A stretch of 64,000 bases of DNA, taken from assembly GCA_951213105.1 (NCBI GenBank), contig OX578138.1:62979826-63043825 (forward strand), given 5' to 3'. This document shows positions 23,895-34,660 of the stretch, piece after piece. Positions within the stretch are counted from its first letter, which is position 1; each line of letters begins with the position of its first letter. The notes below the pieces were generated by a model, which did not search any database, was not told the DNA's origin, and saw only the letters and a program-made list of their open reading frames with translations. The translations under genes were made by a program, and so were the position numbers. Source of the stretch: Amaurobius ferox. Taxonomy: Eukaryota; Arthropoda; Arachnida; Araneae; Amaurobiidae.

Positions 23895-23956
23895 CTTCCC
23901 GGCTGTCCAAATTGTAGCTCAAGTCCTTTGGATGAGTCGGACGGCCTGGATTTTCG
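23895..23956 (+). mobile_element. Second truncated SINE 3' tail, 62 bp
   Basis: It starts CTTCCCGGCTGTCCAAA, as in the SINE body near 9076, and ends in GAGTCGGACGGCCTGGATTT. It shares ACACATTAACATGC (23881-23894) with its neighbour and has the same word again at 23957-23970. Either two insertions used one site or the first was duplicated and diverged. Confidence 0.75.
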
Positions 23957-24356
23957 ACACATTAACATGCATATACACAGAGTATCATACATACGCACAT
24001 TAACATACATACATACACACTAACCTACATACACACACACTGGCCTACATACACACACTAACATACGTACACACACTAACATACGTACACACACTAATAT
24101 GCACACCCTTACATATACTCACACTAACATACATACACACATACTAACAGAAATACACACACAATAACATACATACACACATTAACCTACATACACACAC
24201 ACTAAACTACATACACACACACTAAACTACATACACACACACTGACATGCATATACACACACACACACTAACATACACACATACTAATAGAAATACACAC
24301 AAAATAACATATTTACACATACACGCACAGACATCACCTCAAAAACGTTAGAGTCG

Positions 24357-24616
24357 AGCAATAAAATTAAAAAAAGGTCTGTAATTATCGTCTGACCTAT
24401 TAAAAAAAGCATATAAAATTTCTTATATATGTTTGATATTAGTGCCGTGTGATTAGTGCCGTTATATTAGTGCCATGTGAAAGAAAAAAAATCTACTTTT
24501 TCAATTCCACGCTATATATTGTGTTAAAATTTGATGTGTACTTCGATTCTCTTGTAATATCCATAAGGAATATGAATTGATGTCAATTTTACTCTCAAAT
24601 TACATATTTAAAAAAA
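24357..24616. other. No recognised feature
   Basis: AT-rich spacer between two HLE-A copies. Confidence 0.4.
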
Positions 24617-25364
24617 TCTGATGTGGGCAACACATGACTTTCCTTATATAATGCAATGAATTTACTACTTTTACAGTAAAAAAATAGGTTTTTATATTCT
24701 TTCCAAGAATTGAATTTTCGACAATTAGTCGTCATTTTAATTGATTTAGCGTCATTTTAATCCATTTGGCGAGATTTTCCTTAATTTGACAACATTTCAG
24801 AAGGTCGCCAAGTTGGCGACATTCCACCAAATTCGTCGCCAAAATCTCGCCAAGCTTTACTGACGGAGAAATAAGTTATTCTTATAACAGATAAATGAAT
24901 ATTGGCGTTCAAATACAAAAGTATTTCTCGAAGTATCTTTTCTCATGAATGGAACGAGTTAGATCCACGAGAATGATGTCACCCAATTTATCGCATAATA
25001 TTACATATGAAAAGACAACATGTTTCTCAATAGGAAATATATTTTTTTATTTTATATGACTTTTTGATAATTTTTTTGAAAATGTGAAATGTCTCGAGAA
25101 CGGTTCATGCTAGCGTTCTAAATTTTATGTTAATCGTTTTCTAATGAAAAATTACTTAAGAAAAGTCTATTTTCATAACTTTATTAGCGGTTTTGATTTT
25201 CTGACGACTTTTTCAAAATTTCACTCTAAAATTTAAGGGGGTTTTGAACATTCGATTACATTTAAAAACAATAGGCTTCCAGTGCTTACGGATTGTGATT
25301 TTTGTACCAAATTTCGTTCGAATCGGTCCATTTGTTCGTCAGTTATCGTCTCCACAGACCCACT

Positions 25365-25436
<72 letters not shown>

Positions 25437-25561
25437 TCACTTCAAAAATGTTTGATTCGTGATCAGGGATGCTTGAAACGTGCTCTCCCGTCGAAAACTC
25501 GAATTCGAATTTTCGACCTCGTCACAATACTTTCCTTATACATTATGTATATAAGGAAAGT
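24617..25561 (+). mobile_element. HLE-A, complete copy
   Basis: The start TCTGATGTGGGCAACACATG is preceded by six A. The TTGGCGA dyad block is at 24774-24855. A pure CA tract runs 25370-25432. The 28-nt subterminal palindrome at 25490-25517 pairs 13 of 14 positions, and the end is CTTTCCTTATACATTATGTA followed by TATAAGGAAAGT. A good reference copy for the family. Confidence 0.92.
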
Positions 25562-25865
25562 AATTTCTTAATTTCTCTATTATACCAATTGAAAGTTGTT
25601 TAACTGACAACTTTCAAACCGTTTTACCAACATTCCAAGAATTGGCAATACCTTGATAGCTGTTAATCCTTGCTTAACGTGATTGCAAAAGAATTTTATC
25701 AGTGTGTTTTGCCATGCGAATATATTAAAAATAAATTGATGACAACCCCCAAATAAAATCCAAATCATGTTTAAAACTAATTAAAAATGGCAAGTCTTTA
25801 TTATAGTAATAGGAAGCTGCTGAATTATAACTGACCAAAAATTCTGTCAAAACTGCAAACTGTGT
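25562..25865. other. No recognised feature
   Basis: AT-rich sequence, no supported gene. Confidence 0.4.
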
Positions 25866-26368
25866 CGATACCTGTATAACGGCAAATCCTTGTATAATGC
25901 AACTGCAGATGAATTTTAATGGTAAATCCTAGTATAATGCAATTGCAAATGAATTTTAACGGCATTCCTAGTATAATGCAACTGACGATGAATTTTAACG
26001 GTAAATCCTAGTATAATGCAACTGCACGTGAATTTTAACGGCAAATTCTGTACAGGGTGTCCCAAAAAAATTGACCAAAGTTGTCTAAAGGGTCGTCTAA
26101 AAATTTAAAAACTGTAACCATTTGAAACTGAATGGGAGGACTATGTTTTTAACGTAGTCTTATGTCATACCTTACTTTCAACATTTTTGCAGTTTACATT
26201 GCCCACTTATATCCAACACGTAAAGTATTAAAGCGAGTTTCAATCTTTTTGGGGCACCCTGTATAATGCAATTGCAGATGAATGTTAACGGCAAATCCGA
26301 GTATAATGCAATGCAGATGAATTTTAACGAAAAATCCAAGTATAAAGACAACTTCAGATGAATTTTAA
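25866..26368 (+). repeat. 41-bp tandem repeat, about 7 units, split by a MITE
   Basis: The unit contains GTATAATGCAACTGCAGATG then AATTTTAACGGCAAATCCTA, with point changes between units. The MITE at 26053-26261 interrupts it at a TA inside one unit; the flanks rejoin as GTATAATGCAATTGC, the normal unit. Confidence 0.9.
26053..26261. mobile_element. Short mariner-type MITE with TA duplication
   Basis: Terminal inverted repeats CAGGGTGTCCCAAAAA and TTTTTGGGGCACCCTG, flanked by TA at 26051-26052 and 26262-26263. The interior matches one arm of the larger element at 56889-57751, for example GTCTAA...GTAGTCTTAT...TTTACATTGCCCACTTAT. No coding capacity; it would need a transposase supplied in trans. 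Confidence 0.92.
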
Positions 26369-26567
26369 CTTTGTGTTTGGTCGTAGTGAACCATTCACAT
26401 ATCTTTCATTATTTATACGAACGACTAAGGAGAGAACAAGAATATAATAAGCTTTACTAACCTTTTTAAGCATGTTTACAGCGTATTATTTTTAAACATT
26501 TCAACTAACGGTAGATTTGTTTAAACGTGCCGAAATCTAGTCAGAATCAGAATAACTCAATCGCTAT

Positions 26568-28497
26568 ACGAGTGTCGTACAGGACAGAGCACCAGGAGCG
26601 AAGCGCCTTTAATCTCCAGTTTCAATATGTGGTTCTTATCGTCAAACTGTGACATTAATTCAGTGACCCTAATTGGAGGTTCGAGGTTTTTATTTACTAC
26701 TTTCAATTATTTTTCCTAGCTCCTAGTGTGGCAGTTTGTTGCACATTTAGAGTTTAAGCAGTTTGGGGGGTTGATGCAGATCTAAGGGTTACCTAGCATT
26801 TTGGCAGATTAGTGTTTAGAACATTTTTATATAAAACATTAGTCGCGAGTCTTATTTAATATCAGATGTTTGAGGTGGGATTTTTTAATTCCGATTATCG
26901 ATGTTTAGAACAGCGCGGGGTCTCTTACGACATTTGGCCTTGCGATGATCATAGTCATTCAGATTGAATAATAGTTCATTTGGAACGGGTGGCAAATTTT
27001 TGTAAAATTTAAGCGCTAGCTTTTTAATTTGGGTTCTAACAGTTTTTATTTAAGTCATTCCTAATTACCGAGTTTCTTAAGTACCTGGGAGCTTTCCTGA
27101 TAATCCGTAGGATTTTATTTGTTTTGTCTCTAGGAAGACTATTGTAGTTTTACGGGCATATCCCCATACGGGTGCTGCATACAGCATTCCCGGGCGGATG
27201 ACCGATTTATAAATTAGTAGTTTGTTTTGATAACTGAGATTTCCGTTTCCTATCATTGGGCATCAGACTCCTGTAGTTATATATACTTTTTTATTAAGTT
27301 CGTTAAGTGCTGTTTCCAGGTTAGGTGGGAATCTATCGTTACACCTAGGTATTTAGTAGATTTTTCCGCGCGTAGCGCATGGTTGTTTATGTACAGTGGC
27401 GGCGGAGGTTTACGTTTTCTCGAGAAATAAATCCGATGACATTTATTGGGGTTTAATTTTTTTCGCCATTTTTCCAGCCAAGTTTGGAGTATGTCTATGT
27501 GTTGTAGCTGTCTGTGCATTACTGAGACGTGACGTAATGGTGTTTTGCAAGCATCGCACTGTCGTCTGCATAGAGTGCCAGCTCTGTGTTTGGAGTCCTG
27601 GGGATGTCGTTCAGGTATATGTTAAAGAGTGTCGGGCCCAGGATAGAACCTTGCGGTACACTACTTTTAATGAGCTTGGGTGTAGATAAGTTATCTCCTA
27701 CTCTGACTTGAAAGTGTCTGTTATTTAAGTATAAAATAAAAAGTTTGACAAGAGCGTCAGGGACTTTTAAAGTGATCAATTTGTACGCTAATCCACAGTC
27801 CCACACTTTATTAAAGGCTTTTTGTATGTCCAAAAAAATCGCAGCTGTGGGTGTCTTGTTATTGAGACCAGAAGATATGTACTCTACCACTCTCAGCAAT
27901 TGATGAGTGGTGGAGTGCTTTCGCCGAAATCCAAACTGCTCCGGAATGATAATGTCATTCTCACTAAGGTGCGTGTTCAGTTTCTAAAGAATTATTTTCT
28001 CAGTAATTTTACTAAGTGTCGGTAGGAAGCTAATTAGTCTGTAGTTGTCTGGAATTGTGGCATCCTCACCTGGCTTATGGATTGTTATAATTATCGCTTC
28101 CTTCCATTCTTTGGGGAAATAGTTCAGTTTCAATATTTTATTTATTAAAATAGTCAAGTAACATATTACGTTTAGGGGTAGGTTTTTAACGGCAATATTT
28201 CTGATTTTGTCGTGCCCTGAGCTTTTGCGGTTTTTGATAATTTCCACTATCTCCTGCGGGGTGGCTGGGTTAATCTCAACCGTTACCGGGGAATTCCTGA
28301 AGTTATTTAAAGTTTGTCTAACAATTCTTAGGGTGTCCTGACACATTAGATCGTGATTTGCTTGGAATTGCTTTTCATAATGGCTTGCGAGGGCCTGGGC
28401 TTTTTTCTCGTCTGAATATGCGATTTTAGCGACATCTATTAGTGGCGGGAGCTTAATTTGAGGTTTCCTGAGCCTTTTTGCGAATTGCCAGAGTGAT
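26568..28497 (-). mobile_element. Jockey-clade LINE copy 2, 5'-truncated, 13-bp target duplication
   Basis: Perfect direct repeats ACTCAATCGCTAT at 26555-26567 and 28498-28510 delimit the insertion. On the minus strand it runs from the end of the linker before RT, through the RT and C-terminal region, to a 3' UTR of about 317 bp whose end matches the element at the window's left edge. ORF1 and the endonuclease are missing. Confidence 0.93.
26885..28497 (-). pseudogene. Jockey ORF2 reverse transcriptase, decayed
   Basis: From the upstream side the frame reads LPPLIDVAKIAYSDEKKAQA, then SSGHDKI and PGEDATIPDNYRLISFLPT. An in-frame TAG falls after KITEKIIL at 27984. The same frame continues NDIIIPEQFGFRRKHSTT, AIFLDIQKAFNKVW, SVPQGSILGPTLFNIYLND and the catalytic LYADDSAML. 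A frameshift near 27520-27530 leads to KSTKYLGVTIDSHLTWK, and at least one more frameshift lies before the C-terminal NDYDHRKAKCRKRPRAVLNI. It belongs to a different subfamily from copy 3, with a distinct C-terminus and 3' UTR, and to the same one as copy 1. Confidence 0.92.
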
Positions 28498-28595
28498 ACT
28501 CAATCGCTATCAACTGGAAATCCTTTAGAAACGTTTTTAAGTATCTTATTCTGATAAATAACTTTTCTATATTAAAAAGAAACCTTGCACTTTTT

Positions 28596-28720
28596 ACTTT
28601 TCTTATATACATAATGTATAAGGAAAGTATAGTGGCGGGGTCGAAAATTCGAATTCGAGTTTTCGACGGGAGAGTACGTTTCAAGCATCCCAGATCACGA
28701 GTCAAACATTTTTGAGGTGA

Positions 28721-28783
<63 letters not shown>

Positions 28784-29542
28784 CAGTGAGTCTGTGAAGA
28801 CGATATCTCACGAACGAATGGAGCAATTCGAATGAAATTTGGTACAAAAATCACAATCCGTGAATACTGAAAGCCTATTGTTTTTAAACGTAATCGAAGG
28901 TTCAGAACCCCCCTAAATTTTCGAGTGAAATTTTGAAAATGTCATCAAAAAATCAAAACCTTTAATATAGATACGCAAATATATATTTCTTATGTAATTT
29001 TCCTTAAAAAACGATTGACATAAACTTTAGAACACTAGTATGAACCGTTCTCGAGATATTGCACATTTTTCAAATAAATTTTTCAAAAAGTCCTATAAAT
29101 TAAAAAAAAAATTAACTGTTGAGAAATATGTTCACTATGTAATATCATGCGATAAATTTGGTGACATCATTCTCATGGATCTAGCTCGTTCCATTCCTGA
29201 GAAAAGATACTTTGAGTAATATTTTTGTATTTGAACGTCAATAGTCATTTATCTGCTATAAGAATAACTTATTTCTCCGTCCGTAACGCTTGGCGAGATT
29301 TTGGCGTCGAATTTGGCGAAATGTCGCCAACTTGGCGACTTTTTGAAATGTTGCCAAATTAACGAAAATCTCGCCAAATGGATAAAAATGACGCTAAATC
29401 AATTAAAATGACGACTAATTGTCGAAAATTCAATATCTTGGAAAGAATAAGTATCTACTATAAGAAAAACCATTTTGTTTTACTGTAAAAGTAGTAAATT
29501 TATTGCATTATATAAGGAAAGTCATGTGTTGCCCACATCAGA
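28596..29542 (-). mobile_element. HLE-A, complete copy
   Basis: Both canonical ends are present, with a pure TG tract on the plus strand (28724-28780), the dyad block near 29300-29370 and a T-run at the 5' flank (29541-29546). It lies about 100 bp past the end of Jockey copy 2. Confidence 0.92.
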
Positions 29543-30030
29543 TTTTTTGACTGTGTGTTCTGAATAGACGACGAAACGTACCCTTATGAAATTCTACATA
29601 TAGACTAATATGAGCCCATAGACGCTCGTGACGGGACTGAAACTTTAAGCTTTAGTTAATTAAACATTTATTAATGAGACATAGCATGGATTATATGGGC
29701 AAAGATTTACTGGGTCGAGCCAACTTCCGACTTCTCTGTCATTGTTCATTGGCAGAAATGTCACAAATATGACGACACGCATCAGAAGTATACATTTTTA
29801 TTATTAGACTAGGCTACAACGTAAATTAGTGCACTTGAGTTTGAATGTAGTTGCCGAGACAGGTGTTGGTAGATATTACCATCAAATTACAAGAACGGAA
29901 TGTGCACTTGTTGGAATATTTTGTTTATCGTAGCATCATTACAACGAAAACGACTTTCGACTGTAAACATATTGTGTGGTTTTAGATTATTCCTGTAGTT
30001 AAAATGTTAATATATATACATATATATATG
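29543..30030. other. No recognised feature
   Basis: Sequence without repeats shared with the rest of the window, ending in a short TA-rich stretch next to the palindrome at 30031. Confidence 0.45.
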
Positions 30031-30564
30031 CAAGGTAGGATCAAAAAGTTCAGAGACAATGCTGATATCTCCAACCCTGATTGGAGGAGAGGGGAACTAT
30101 TTTACCGTGGCGTAGAGGCACATGTAAAGCGAGATGTGAAAAGGAAGAAGCAGGTCCGCAGTGCACGGTTTTTCCGTGAAATGCGTGTCAGTGAGCTGTA
30201 GTCGTTCGCTTTCGCTGAAATTGGAAATGGTGTTTGAAGAACAACGTTCGAATATCAAACTCTGCCAGCGTTTAGGGGAAATCGCCAACAGAAACATTGC
30301 ACCTGCTGCAGCAGGTGCAATGTTTCTGTCGGAAATTTCCTCCAAACGCTGGCAGGATTTGATATTCGCACGTTGTTCTTCAAACTCCATTTCCAATTTT
30401 TGCGAACGGCTACAGATCACTGACACGCATTGTCTGGAAAAACATCTGCTTCTTTTTACATCTCGCGTTACATGTGCCTCTACGCGACGGTGAAAGAGTT
30501 CCCCTCTCCTCCAATCAGGGTTGGAGATATCAGCACAGTCTTCGAAATTTTTGATCCGACCTTG
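30031..30564. mobile_element. 534-bp palindromic mariner-derived element
   Basis: Arm 30031-30308 is the reverse complement of arm 30309-30564 apart from scattered substitutions and a few small indels, with no loop; the centre is ACCTGCTG|CAGCAGGT. Outer ends are AAGGTAGGATCAAAAA and TTTTTGATCCGACCTT in TA-rich flanks. Each arm opens toward the centre with the same short reading frame (see next entry). It may have arisen by head-to-head joining of two 5' ends of a mariner element. Confidence 0.88.
30227..30390. pseudogene. Two convergent N-terminal fragments of a mariner-type transposase
   Basis: On the plus strand ATG at 30227 gives MVFEEQRSNIKLCQRLGEIA; on the minus strand ATG at 30390 gives MEFEEQRANIKSCQRLEEIS. 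Both then run into the palindrome centre. The E-Q-R-x-N-I-K-x-C-x-x-L-G pattern is typical of the N-terminal helix-turn-helix of mariner transposases. Only about 25 residues of each remain; catalytic residues are absent. Confidence 0.6.
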
Positions 30565-30833
30565 TGTATATATATATATTTATTTGTTTATTTATCCTCC
30601 TATACTATTATAAGAATTCTAAAGGACTTGCAAGGGTTATTCATAATTGTTAACTCATTAGATTTTATTAAAAATGCGAAGAACTCTCAGAAGTTTGCGC
30701 ACGAATCAAGCAGGGGCCGAAAACATAACGAATATGAATATTTCTCACAGTAAGTATTAATTATATTTAATACAAAATACTACTTTATTGCTTACATGAA
30801 GTACTGCATATGTTTTCTTTAAAGTATTTTTAA
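30565..30833. other. No recognised feature
   Basis: AT-rich spacer between the palindrome and an HLE-B copy. Confidence 0.4.
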
Positions 30834-31956
30834 TTTCCCTGCAATACTTGGTACTGTATAGAGAAAGTATTGGAATCATATCGAAAATCGCAACTAGAAT
30901 TTTCGACGGATCTACGCATTTCGTGACCTGTTGAAAACGAAAAAACTATTTTTAGAGGGACGTCTGTATGTGTATGTGTCTGTCTGTGCAATGTATGTAT
31001 CCAATTCAACTCAAACTATTTGACCAAATTTCATAAAATTGTATATATAAGTCATTTATGGGTTACCCTGGCGCTGATTAGGTTTTGGTAAGATTCGGGA
31101 TAAAAAAAAAACTGTCAATTTTTGCGAAATGACCCGCAAACTTCGCGTGTATTCATTCTAGCTAGAAAACTATATGACCCAATTTAACCAAATTTTGTAG
31201 ATAAGTCACATGTGGGTCACCCCTGGAGATGATTAGATATTGGTACGATTCGCAAAAAGAAAATCGCCTGCCTTTTTTAAGAAATAGTCCGTAGAAATTT
31301 TCAAAATCTGAATTAAAACTGCGGCGTACGCTCAAATTTATCAATTAAATGCTTGTTTTATACTTAAATTTTGAAGATGAATAGAATAAGACAAATTCAA
31401 TTACTCTAGGACTAACCGCTCTCCAACTTTCGCATTTTTGCTGCGCAGCTTTTGAAAATACATCCAATTACCAGGGGTGTAGTCATAAATTCAGTCATGC
31501 CGGAACGCTCTAACCTGGGTGGTATAATACCACCCAGTTCCCTCAACCCCTCTCCCACCAATACCACTGGTATTGTTGGGAAGGGCTGGGGGTTGAGGAA
31601 CAAAATGGAAGTAAAATCATGACATGGGCAAGTCCGATAGAAAATATCATGGGTTTTCAGAATCAAAACATAAAATACATTTAAATGTTTGTTAATTTAA
31701 ATATTACTTACAAAAACTTTGCAGAAATATTAATCTCATCACTTTCTTCTGGCTGTGCTTCACGTGTTCTTGTGTCGTGAGCAGAGCCATTTACCACATG
31801 AAAACATAAATTGAATTAAAAATCCAAATTCAGTGTCATTTCAAATAATTTTTCGTGTTATTTTGTGTTATTAAACTCAATTTAATGAATTATTAAAGAA
31901 ATAAAGAAGAAGAAATTTGAGCCTAAAAGGATAGTCATGTGCTGCCCACATCAGCA
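30834..31956 (-). mobile_element. HLE-B, minus copy with an internal insertion
   Basis: On the minus strand the 3' end is ACTTTCTCTATACAGTACCA followed by AGTATTGCAGGGAAA, and the 5' end TGCTGATGTGGGCAGCACAT at 31937-31956. The body matches other B copies but is interrupted at 31476-31787. Confidence 0.8.
31476..31787. mobile_element. About 310-bp insertion in HLE-B, class unsure
   Basis: It separates CCAATTACC from ATTTACCACATG, which are contiguous in other B copies. The left end CAGGGGTGTAGTCA looks like a hAT-type terminal repeat, and AATTACC/ATTTACC could be a 7-bp duplication, but the right end shows no matching terminal repeat. Small palindromes such as TGGGTGGTATAATACCACCCA (near 31518) lie inside. 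Confidence 0.4.
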
Positions 31957-32071
31957 TTTTAATTTCTAAACTCCAAAACAAGGTGTACATTTAATACTTC
32001 GAGAAATATTTTTTCTTCTAAAGCTAGCATATTTTCAGTGTCTTTCAAATTAGGACAAATAATAAAAAAAA

Positions 32072-32811
32072 TCTGATGCGGGCAGCACATGACTTTCCCT
32101 GCAGACTTATATCTACGTTCTCTTTATTTAAATTAAATTCAATTCATTCGTAATTCAATTTTCGTTCTCATTTGGTAACTGGACTTATTTTCAAATGTGG
32201 CGTAGAGAAAAAACTAAAATATCTCAAGAACGGCTAGTCCTAATGTAATAGGGTTAATCTTATTCTTTTCTTCGTTAAAAATTACTTATAAAACAAGCAT
32301 TTATTGGATATATTTGAGTATACGTAGTTTTTCATTTTAGATTTTGACGATTTTTGCGGACCATTTTGCAAAAAAAAGCAGGTTATTTTTTTCCGAATCG
32401 TACCAAAAGTTAAACAACACCAGGGTAACCCATAAGCGACTTATCTACCAAATTTTGTAAAATTCGGTCTATTAGTTTTTAAGCTAGAGTGGGTACAAGC
32501 AATTTTGGGGAGCCACTTCGTGAAACAAGGCGGGTTCTTTTATCCCGAATCGTACTAAAAACTAATGAGCACCAAAGTCACACGCAAGTGGCGTAACCAC
32601 CAAATTGTATGCAATTCGGTCCATTAGTTTTTGAGTTAGAGTGGATACATGCATTACACAGACAGACACACACACACAGACGTCACGCTAAAAATAGCTT
32701 TTCCGTATTCTAGAGGTCCCGAAACGTGTAGTTCCGTCGAAAACTCGAGTTGCGATTTTCGTCATGATTGCAATACTTTCCCTATACATTATCATGTATT
32801 GCAGGGAAAGC
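32072..32811 (+). mobile_element. HLE-B, complete copy
   Basis: The start TCTGATGCGGGCAGCACATG is followed by ACTTTCCCTGCAGAC; the end is CCCTATACATTATCATGTAT followed by TGCAGGGAAAGC. The next element starts five bases later, head to tail. Confidence 0.93.
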
Positions 32812-32816
32812 AAAAA

Positions 32817-33567
32817 TCTGATGTGGGCAGCACATGACGTACCCTGCAGACTTATATCCGCGTTCTCTTTATTTTAATTAAATTTAATTCACTTTTCAAT
32901 CAATTTTCGTTCTCATTTGGTAACTGGACTTATTTTCAAAGGTGGCGTAGAGAAAATGCGAAAAACCTAAAATATCTCGAGAACTAGTCCCGGAGTAATG
33001 GAGTTGGTCTTATTCTTTTCATCGTTAAAAATTACAACAAGCATTTAATGGATATATTTGAGCATACGTAGTTTTTATTTAAGATTTTAACGATTTTTGC
33101 GAATCATTTTGCAAAAAAAAAAGGCAGGTTATGTTTTCCCGAATCGTACCAAAATCTAATAAGTACCAGAGTGACCCACAAGTGACTTACTTACCGAATT
33201 TTGTGAAATTCAGTCCATTAGTTTTTCGTTAAAGTGGATGCAGCCAATTTTTGCGGACCATTTCGCAAAAAAAGTCGGGTTTTGTCTCTGCGAATCCTAC
33301 CATAAACTATTCAGCACCAGGGTCACAACCAAGTGACTTACCTACCAAATTTTATGAAATTCGGTCCATTTATTTTTTGAGTTGTAATGGATACATACAT
33401 TGCACAGACAGACAGACAGACAGACACACATGCAGACGTCACGCTAAAAATAGTTTTTTCGAATTCTAGAGGTCTGGAAACGTGTAGATTCTCCGAAAAC
33501 TGGAGTTACGATTTTCGGCATGATTACAATACTTTCCCTATACACTACCATGTATTGCAGGGAAAGT
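32817..33567 (+). mobile_element. HLE-B, complete copy, tandem to the previous one
   Basis: The start TCTGATGTGGGCAGCACATG is followed by ACGTACCCTGCAGAC, which contains a change in the TTTCC part; the end is ACTACCATGTATTGCAGGGA plus AAGT. A CAGA/CA tract lies at 33403-33435. Confidence 0.92.
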
Positions 33568-34660
33568 AATAATGTAAGAGATCCACGTAACTGTGATTTT
33601 ATCGTTGAAATGTATATTTGGCAATTTTTCGGATGACAACATATGAAACTAATTCAGAGTACCCAATTAACTTATATTTCGCGGAACTCTAAATAAACAT
33701 TCATCAATATCGATAGCATCCTCAATAAGCAATATAGTCCGTAAATTAAAATATTTTAATAATTAATTCATCAGTTAGGCATCATTTTCATGAATTTAGC
33801 GTCATTTTTGCAATATTGACGATATTTTTGTCAATCTGGTCCGAAATATTACCAAGTTGGCAATACTTTGCTAGATTATTCACCAAGTTCGCCGAAATAC
33901 ATCACCAAATGTTACAGATTAACGGAGACGGGGCGCGACAGCCCAGTGGTTAGCGCGTGGGACTTGCACTCTGTCGGCCCGGGTTCGATTCCCGTCACTG
34001 CCAAAACTGCCGCCATGTTCACGCGGAGTACGATCACGTTAAACATGTGGGTCCGTAAGTCCCGTCGAGAGGTTGGTTGTAGGGAAAGGAGGGTACGGCC
34101 TCTCCCCCACTTGGTTCCGGTCTAAATTGGGTGGAACTTCCAGGCCTTCCAAACAGATACCTTATACCCTTCTGGTGGGTCGGATGGGTTGGGTCGAAGA
34201 AGAAGAAAACAAACGGAGACGGAAATCACAATTTTCATAGCGTTACTTCCCATTTGGCGTTATTTTTATCCATTTGTCGGCATTTCTGTCACTTTGGCAA
34301 CACTTAAAATAGTCGCCAAGTTGTCGACGTCCTGCTAAATTTTTCGCCAAACGTCACGGACTGACGGTTGGATAAATGAGTTATTATTATAGTCTACTTT
34401 TATGTTCTTTCCAAGATATTGGAGATTCATAAATTAGTCGTCATTTCATTGATTTAGGTAAGGCTTCATCAATTTGGGGAATTTCTAACAATTAGTGACA
34501 TTTGGCAACTTTTAAAAGGTCTGCATGTTGGAGATATTCCGGCAAATTCGTTACCAAAAGTCTGCCAAACTTACGGATGAAAAAATAGGTATTTCTTATA
34601 GTAGATACTAGTCTTAACAAGATATTGGATTTTCTCCAATTAGTCGTCATTTTCATTGAA
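33568..34660 (+). mobile_element. Long HLE, internal part, with a SINE inserted
   Basis: It matches 62350-63215: the AAGATCCACG block, CAATTAACTTATATTTCGCG, and then three units of TTGGCGA-type dyads separated by TTATTATTATAGTCTACT-like words. No TCTGATG 5' end is present; it starts directly after the HLE-B terminus. It stops near 34660 at the pogo-like fragment. Confidence 0.75.
33932..34211 (+). mobile_element. tRNA-derived SINE, 11-bp target duplication
   Basis: Same family as 8848-9150: CAGCCCAGTGGTTAGCGCG (A box region) and GGGTTCGATTCCCGTCACTG (B box), the shared body, and a GAAGAAGAAGAAAAC tail. Direct repeats AACGGAGACGG at 33921-33931 and 34212-34222. It was inserted in a long HLE, so it is younger than that element. 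Confidence 0.9.

Larger units (their letters stand above)
23446..24330 (+). repeat. Satellite-like array of CACACACTAACATACATACG
   Basis: A 20-bp unit is repeated almost perfectly about a dozen times from about 23456 to 23720, then decays into variants (ACATACATTAAC, ACATACGTACACACACTA, CTACATACACACACACTAAA) up to about 24330. There are no unique spacers between units. It sits where other HLEs carry a CA microsatellite, so it probably grew from one. Confidence 0.92.
23120..24356 (+). mobile_element. HLE-A relative with an expanded satellite core
   Basis: It contains the ATATCTCGAGAAC block, the ATTACGTTTAAAA block and the TTCATGAGATACCGC block in HLE order. A 0.9-kb array stands in place of the CA tract, and then GACATCACCTCAAAAACGTT follows. 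The 5' end and terminal hairpin are missing. It lies immediately after, and opposite to, the copy at 22169. Confidence 0.7.
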
